Shown in pieces: positions 5,666 through 8,977 of a DNA stretch of 8,977 nucleotides (position 1 is its first letter; every line of letters starts with the position of its first letter). A model generated the notes under the pieces. The model did no database searches. It saw only the letters and a list, made by a program, of their open reading frames with translations, and was not told the DNA's origin. Position numbers and translations under genes: made by a program. Origin of the DNA: Actinomycetota bacterium. Lineage in GTDB: Bacteria; Actinomycetota; Thermoleophilia; Gaiellales; Gaiellaceae. The stretch is taken from assembly GCA_013817555.1 (NCBI GenBank), contig JACDCN010000072.1, positions 1 to 8,977 of the forward strand. Reading direction: 5' to 3'.

Positions 5666-6868
5666 GTGAGTCAGATCGAAGCATGGATGGACAAGCTGGC
5701 CGAGCTCGCCGTCTTCGGCGCAAACGTGCAGCCGGGACAGCTCGTTGCCGTCACGAGCTTCGTGGGCAAGGAGGACGTCGCACGGAGGATCGCCCGCGCT
5801 GCGTACCAGCGAGGAGCGAAGTACGTCGACGTCGTCATCTTCGACCAGTGGGTCAAGCGAGAGCGAATCGCGCATGCCCTGGAGGAAACTCTCGACTACG
5901 CCCCGCCGTGGATGTCGCAGCGACTCCTCCACCTCTCCGATGAGCACGCCGCGCGGATCACGCTCTCGGGCCCACACGCGCTGCGCGCGATGGAGGGTCT
6001 CGACCCCTCGCGGGCAGGACGCGATCTCCTTCCGTACCTGCCGGAGACGGGCGCTGTCGTCAACCGGCGGACGACGAACTGGACGATCGTCCCCGTCCCG
6101 ACGCACGATTGGGCGGAGGCGGTCTACCCGGAGCTGGCTCACCACGAGGCGTACGAACGGCTCTGGGAAACGGTCGCGCACGTCTGTCGGCTCGACGCCG
6201 ACGATCCCGAGGTTGCGTGGACGGAGCGCGTGGCGACCCTGAAGGCGAACGCCGACCGCCTAACGGAGCGGCGCTTCGACGCTCTCCGGCTGCACGGCCG
6301 GGGCACCGACCTCACGATCGGGCTCCTTCCCTCTTCGGCCTGGCAGGCCGGGGACTTCGTCACGGTCGACGGCTTGCACCATCTTCCGAATCTCCCCACC
6401 GAGGAGACGTTCACGACCCCGGACCCAGAGCGTGTCGACGGCTATGCGAGCGCTACGATGCCGCTGGAGCTAGCCGGCTCGGTTGTCTCCGGCATCCGCG
6501 TCGAGTTCAAGGATGGACGCGCAGTCGGGATCGACGCGGACCAGGGGGCCGAGGCCCTGCGCGCGGCCGCCTCGTCCGATGACGGAGCCTCCCGCCTGGG
6601 TGAGATAGCCCTGGTCGACGGACAGGGCCGCATTGGCGCGCTCGAGACGACCTTCTTCGACACGCTGATCGACGAGAACGCTGCGTCGCACATCGCTCTC
6701 GGGAACGCCTACGACCATCCAGTCGAGGATCCCGAGGACAAGAAGCGGATCAACGTCAGCCGCGTCCACATCGATTTTATGATCGGGAGTCCGACGCTTG
6801 CGGTCGACGGCATGACGCAGGATGGTGACGTCGTTCCGGTTCTCCGCGAAGGCGCCTGGCAGATCTGA
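5666..6868 (+). CDS. M29-family metallo-aminopeptidase (AmpS/AmpT-like)
   Basis: Predicted broad-specificity cytosolic aminopeptidase of the thermophilic metalloprotease family M29, which uses a two-metal centre to remove N-terminal residues from peptides. From GTG 5666 it has 400 residues, typical for the family. Expected metal and catalytic blocks are present in order in the C-terminal half: NLPTEETFTTPDP (metal Glu), RLGEIALVD (metal Glu), NAASHIALGNAY (metal His and the active-site Tyr) and RVHIDFMIG (His-x-Asp). The N-terminal half begins LAELAVFGANVQPGQ, also family-typical. There is no signal peptide. The start is uncertain: GTG 5666 gives MSQIEAWMDKL, GTG 5654 adds four residues, ATG 5687 removes seven; ATG 5588 would run deep into rluB. 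It faces scpB tail to tail with a 15-base gap. Nothing nearby points to a particular peptide substrate. Confidence 0.92.
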   Translation: MSQIEAWMDKLAELAVFGANVQPGQLVAVTSFVGKEDVARRIARAAYQRGAKYVDVVIFDQWVKRERIAHALEETLDYAPPWMSQRLLHLSDEHAARITLSGPHALRAMEGLDPSRAGRDLLPYLPETGAVVNRRTTNWTIVPVPTHDWAEAVYPELAHHEAYERLWETVAHVCRLDADDPEVAWTERVATLKANADRLTERRFDALRLHGRGTDLTIGLLPSSAWQAGDFVTVDGLHHLPNLPTEETFTTPDPERVDGYASATMPLELAGSVVSGIRVEFKDGRAVGIDADQGAEALRAAASSDDGASRLGEIALVDGQGRIGALETTFFDTLIDENAASHIALGNAYDHPVEDPEDKKRINVSRVHIDFMIGSPTLAVDGMTQDGDVVPVLREGAWQI

Positions 6869-6883
6869 AGACCTGAGTCTGTC

Positions 6884-7486
6884 TTACGAAGCGCGCGCCG
6901 ACGCGACCTCGAGCAGTCGCTCTCGGATCTGCTCGCCGTCGGCGCCGAGGTCGTCGAGCCGCGGTAGCGCGGCGAGGCTCTCGAGCCCAAAGACACGCTC
7001 GAAGAGCGGAGTCGTGCGGTAGCGGACGGCTCCACCGGGTCCGCTTTCGCGGCCAGCTTCGGAGATCAACCCGCGCTCGACCAGGCTCGCCACGGCGGAA
7101 TCGGCCGCGACGCCGCGGATGCGGGCAACCTCCGGCCGGGAGCACGGTCCCAGATACGCCACGACCGCGAGTGTCTCGAGCGCCGCGTGTGAGAGACCTC
7201 GCTCGATCGGGCGCTCGAAGAGACGCGCGCAGGCCTCCGAGGCCTCACGGCTAGCTCGGAATGCGTATCCGCCTGCGACCTGCTCGAGCACAATGCCGCT
7301 CCTCCTCTCGCCGAAGCGCTCTCGGAGAAGCCCGAGCGCGGTCTCCACACGCTCAGGATCGTCCTCGGCAGCCTCGGCGAGCTCAGCAACAGAGAGCGGC
7401 GCCGAAGCGACGATGAGAAGCGCCTCGATGGTGCGGGCGAGCTGGTCGAGGGGGTTGGTCGCGATCAGGCGGAGCGTGCTGTCCAC
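6884..7486 (-). CDS. scpB: Segregation and condensation protein B
   Basis: ScpB binds the ScpA kleisin as a dimer and together with SMC forms the bacterial condensin that compacts and separates sister chromosomes at the nucleoid. The 200-residue protein consists of two winged-helix domains: the first from about residue 14 (DQLARTIEALLIVASAPLSV) to 80, the second around 95-165 with the diagnostic LETLAVVAYLGPCSRPEVARIRGV segment (about 103-125) and LVERGLI. The GTG at 7486 is chosen because AAAGGA lies seven bases upstream and because it gives the short N-terminus normal for ScpB; an open frame extends upstream inside scpA but has no ScpB similarity. It overlaps scpA by 22 bases, implying co-transcription and coupled translation. 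Its stop is 15 bases from the end of the convergent aminopeptidase gene. Confidence 0.95.
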   Translation of the reverse strand: MDSTLRLIATNPLDQLARTIEALLIVASAPLSVAELAEAAEDDPERVETALGLLRERFGERRSGIVLEQVAGGYAFRASREASEACARLFERPIERGLSHAALETLAVVAYLGPCSRPEVARIRGVAADSAVASLVERGLISEAGRESGPGGAVRYRTTPLFERVFGLESLAALPRLDDLGADGEQIRERLLEVASARAS

Positions 7487-8226
7487 GTGGTGATCCTTTC
7501 GTCGTCGACGCGGGCAATCCTTATGGGTGCGAACGGAGCTGCCTGACTTAGAGCGATTTCGCCGGATTTCCGGAGCTCGAGCAGCGCGAGGAACGCGACC
7601 GCCTGCTCGACGCGGGAAAGGCCGATCACCTCGCTCTCGAAGTCGAAGCGGCGACGGCGAGAGAGGAGCGTCCGAAAGCGGTCGAGGAACTGCGACACCG
7701 GTGGGAAGCGCAGGGCCATGTGGCTCAGCGAGACCGCGGGCGGTGGAACCGCAAGAGCGCGCAGCGCCACGGCCAGCGCGTTCGAGTCCTGCGGAGCGAG
7801 GCGGCGCTCGGGCTGTGGCGCGAGCGGAGCAGGGCCGAGCCGAAACCAGCGGTCGCGCTCGCCCGCGAGCCGCTCGGCAAGCCAGACCGCCGCTTCCTTC
7901 ATCCGCCGGTACTCGCCGAGACGGCGAGCGAGCTCTTCGGCGGCCGCCTCCGGCTCGAGCGCGTCGAGCTCCGCCGCTTCGTCCGGGAACAGGAGACGGG
8001 CCTTCAGCTCGAGCAGTGCGGACACGAGGACGAGGAACTCGCCGCATGCCTCGAGGTCGATCTCCTCGCGCTCGGCGAGACGTTCCACGAAGGCGAGGAC
8101 GATCGCCGCGATGTCGATCTCGATCGGCTCGAGCTCCTCCCTGAGGAGAAGCGTGAGGAGCAGGTCGAACGGACCCTCGAAAGCGTCGAGATCGAGGTCG
8201 AGCTCACGCACCGGAGTCGGAGACAC
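7465..8226 (-). CDS. scpA: Segregation and condensation protein A (kleisin)
   Basis: ScpA is the kleisin subunit that bridges the SMC heads and carries ScpB, forming the condensin complex for chromosome organisation. The 253-residue protein has the N-terminal kleisin hallmark FEGPFDLLLTLLLREELEP (from about residue 16) and IDIAAIVLAFVERL, then LVLVSALLELKARLLFPD (the SMC-neck-binding helix region), a variable Glu/Ala-rich and Pro-rich linker, and the C-terminal winged-helix segment VAFLALLELRKSGEIALSQAAPFAPI. The start is GTG 8226, giving MSPTPVRELDLDLDAFEG; it sits six bases downstream of a TAGCCT -10 candidate, so the message is probably leaderless. It overlaps scpB at its 3' end and follows the hairpin-rich spacer after the DUF4367-like gene. 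Confidence 0.95.
   Translation of the reverse strand: MSPTPVRELDLDLDAFEGPFDLLLTLLLREELEPIEIDIAAIVLAFVERLAEREEIDLEACGEFLVLVSALLELKARLLFPDEAAELDALEPEAAAEELARRLGEYRRMKEAAVWLAERLAGERDRWFRLGPAPLAPQPERRLAPQDSNALAVALRALAVPPPAVSLSHMALRFPPVSQFLDRFRTLLSRRRRFDFESEVIGLSRVEQAVAFLALLELRKSGEIALSQAAPFAPIRIARVDDERITTWTARSA
7494..7499 (-). promoter_or_regulatory. Ribosome binding site of scpB
   Basis: On the minus strand AAAGGA lies seven bases before GTG 7486, inside the end of scpA. It is the best Shine-Dalgarno match I found in the window and fixes the scpB start. Confidence 0.65.
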
Positions 8227-8232
8227 GCGCTG

Positions 8233-8238
8233 AGGCTA
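8233..8238 (-). promoter_or_regulatory. Predicted -10 element of scpA, leaderless type (TAGCCT)
   Basis: On the minus strand TAGCCT fits TANNNT and is separated by exactly six bases (CAGCGC) from GTG 8226. It overlaps a perfect 8-bp palindrome GGCTAGCC (8234-8241). This would make scpA the first gene of its own transcription unit, consistent with the hairpins just upstream. Confidence 0.5.
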
Positions 8239-8282
8239 GCCACGCGGCCGGATGTGCCAGGAACCTCGGCTTTGATGGAAAC

Positions 8283-8297
8283 GGCAGCGCCGCTGCC
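8283..8297 (-). terminator. Short GC-rich hairpin in the spacer upstream of scpA
   Basis: GGCAGC and GCTGCC can form a 6-bp stem with a 3-base loop. In the minus-strand transcript it is followed by GUUUCC, a minimal U run. Its right arm shares three bases (8295-8297) with the neighbouring hairpin, so both cannot be fully formed at once. Confidence 0.3.
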
Positions 8298-8314
8298 GCC
8301 GCGAAAGCGGCGGC
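8295..8314 (-). terminator. GC-rich hairpin in the spacer upstream of scpA, possible second terminator
   Basis: GCCGCCGC and GCGGCGGC form a perfect 8-bp all-GC stem with a four-base loop (UUUC in the minus-strand RNA, GAAA on the plus strand). It lies 13 bases beyond the first hairpin in the direction of minus-strand transcription. No U tract follows, so it would be a U-less type of terminator or an mRNA 3'-end stabiliser. Confidence 0.45.
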
Positions 8315-8327
8315 CTTCAGGGATGTT

Positions 8328-8367
8328 CGCAAGATCGGAATCCGCACTAGCGGATTCCGATCTTGCG
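8328..8367 (-). terminator. Perfect 18-bp inverted repeat across the stop codon, probable terminator
   Basis: CGCAAGATCGGAATCCGC (8328-8345) and its exact reverse complement (8350-8367) flank the loop ACTA. In the minus-strand transcript the last six sense codons of the DUF4367-like gene form the ascending arm, the UAG stop lies in the loop, and the descending arm is noncoding. No U tract follows. The most likely role is a factor-independent terminator without U tail, or protection of the mRNA 3' end; a terminating ribosome would cover the ascending arm. Confidence 0.65.
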
Positions 8368-8977
8368 CAGTGAACGGGCGAGCCGAAGCGCCTCTTCGAG
8401 CTCGAGATCGCCTTCGAGCCGGTAGCCGACGCCTCCGCTCTCCCAGATCAGGACATCGCGGGCGAGGCGAGCGCTCTCCTCGACGATTTCGCCGTACCGG
8501 TCGAGCAGGAGCACGAAGTGCGCCTTCCCGCTCAGAAAGATGCCCGGCGACCCATCGACGTCAACTCGTTCGACACGCGTGACAGGGCTGACGAGCTTCT
8601 TCACGAGCAGCTCCTCGGTCGGCGGAAGCAGGAACGACTGCGCAACGAGCAGCCGGGGTCGCTCAGGCGTCCCGTAGAGAAACCAGACCATGCCCCTCCC
8701 GCCCAGGTACACGCGGTCCGGAGGCTCCTCGAGCTCCCGGAGCGCGAACGTGCTCCTCCCTCGCGCCTCCTCGAGCGTAACCCGCTCTCCGAGCGCGAAT
8801 TCGAGGTCGTCCTGAACCGGCACCTCCGGGAGCTCGTCGACGAGCTCGATGCGCTCCCCACCGATCGAGAGCAGGCGAAGGAGCGCTGCGCGCGCGTCCG
8901 GCATCGCCAGCGTCGCGGCGAGCGCAGCGAGGACGACGACCGCGACGGCGACGATCCAACGGCCGCGCTCTCTACTG
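8347..8977 (-). CDS. Membrane-anchored protein with DUF4367-like outer domain (possible anti-sigma factor); 5' end beyond right edge
   Basis: The visible 209 codons begin inside the protein: SRERGRW, then a hydrophobic stretch of about 18 residues (IVAVAVVVLAALAATLAM), which looks like a single transmembrane helix, then about 180 residues outside. The outer part contains LGERVTLEEARGRSTFALRELEEPPDRVYLGG, then a strand-rich region with GMVWFLYG, SPGIFLSGKAHFVLLLDRYG, ARDVLIWESGGVGYRLEG and finally LELEEALRLARSL. This order (LEEA..F, then a W..GGVGYRLEG and LEEALRLARSL close) resembles DUF4367 domains, which often form the sensor part of actinobacterial and Bacillus anti-sigma-factor-like proteins. 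Any cytoplasmic sigma-binding domain would lie off the edge, so the anti-sigma role is inference. Arg flanking the helix on its N-side supports an inside N-terminus. The gene is read from the right edge; its stop lies in a strong hairpin. Confidence 0.8.
   Translation of the reverse strand, partial: SRERGRWIVAVAVVVLAALAATLAMPDARAALLRLLSIGGERIELVDELPEVPVQDDLEFALGERVTLEEARGRSTFALRELEEPPDRVYLGGRGMVWFLYGTPERPRLLVAQSFLLPPTEELLVKKLVSPVTRVERVDVDGSPGIFLSGKAHFVLLLDRYGEIVEESARLARDVLIWESGGVGYRLEGDLELEEALRLARSLRKIGIR

Noticed and set aside
6869..6880. AGAC-CTGA-GTCT small hairpin between the aminopeptidase and scpB, a possible bidirectional terminator
   Set aside because: Only four base pairs and no T run on either side; too weak to call.
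7487..8047. Upstream in-frame extension of scpB to 387 residues inside scpA
   Set aside because: The extension is Arg/Pro/Ala-rich, overlaps scpA in another frame and has no ScpB similarity; the GTG at 7486 has a strong ribosome binding site.
8227..8346. Small mobile element (MITE/REP-like) in the hairpin-rich spacer
   Set aside because: No target-site duplication or second copy is visible in the window, and the hairpin positions right after a stop codon are better explained as terminators.
7118..8373. Several plus-strand open frames opposite scpA and scpB
   Set aside because: Arg/Ala/Ser-rich shadow translations with no domain signals, opposite convincing scpA and scpB; one even runs through the hairpin region.

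Overview
The window is visibly G+C-rich and almost fully coding, and it reads as core chromosome rather than a mobile or accessory region. GTG starts, leaderless-type promoters, a scpA-scpB-rluB...cmk-der gene order and a membrane protein with a DUF4367-like outer domain suggest a high-GC actinobacterium. A deep-branching class such as Thermoleophilia would fit, but that is inference from gene order and protein style, not a phylogenetic test.

Layout: nine complete genes and two cut by the window edges. From the right edge, reading leftward on the minus strand: a membrane-anchored DUF4367-like protein (5' end cut off), a 120-base spacer with strong hairpins, scpA and scpB (overlapping), rluB, then a tightly packed five-gene run: type I-beta DAHP synthase (aroF), EPSP synthase (aroA), CMP kinase (cmk), a PlsC-type acyltransferase, and the GTPase Der (3' end cut off at base 1). 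Two plus-strand genes interrupt this series: an M29-family metallo-aminopeptidase between scpB and rluB, and trpS between rluB and aroF. The longest gene-free stretch is 8227-8346. There is no tRNA, rRNA, CRISPR array, insertion sequence or riboswitch that I can see.

How the genes fit together: aroF and aroA supply the first and sixth steps of the shikimate pathway; cmk makes CDP for nucleotide and phospholipid-precursor pools; PlsC makes phosphatidic acid; Der and RluB serve ribosome assembly; ScpA and ScpB are the kleisin and winged-helix partners of the SMC chromosome condensin. In the aroF-to-der run, three successive junctions are 4-base ATGA/GTGA overlaps, implying one transcript with coupled translation. 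trpS is divergent from aroF across only 51 bases, so tryptophan charging and entry into aromatic synthesis share one promoter region.

Most notable signals: (1) four operon-leading start codons (aroF, trpS, rluB, scpA) each have a -10-like hexamer ending exactly six bases before the start codon, as expected for leaderless mRNAs; (2) a perfect 18-bp inverted repeat with a 4-base loop sits across the stop codon of the right-hand gene, followed by further GC hairpins; (3) several enzymes show informative motif variation (short unregulated-type DAHP synthase, class II-like EPSP synthase with Gly in GNAGT and NPRR, TrpRS with LMSTS in place of KMSKS). I found no convincing undescribed defence or mobile system.
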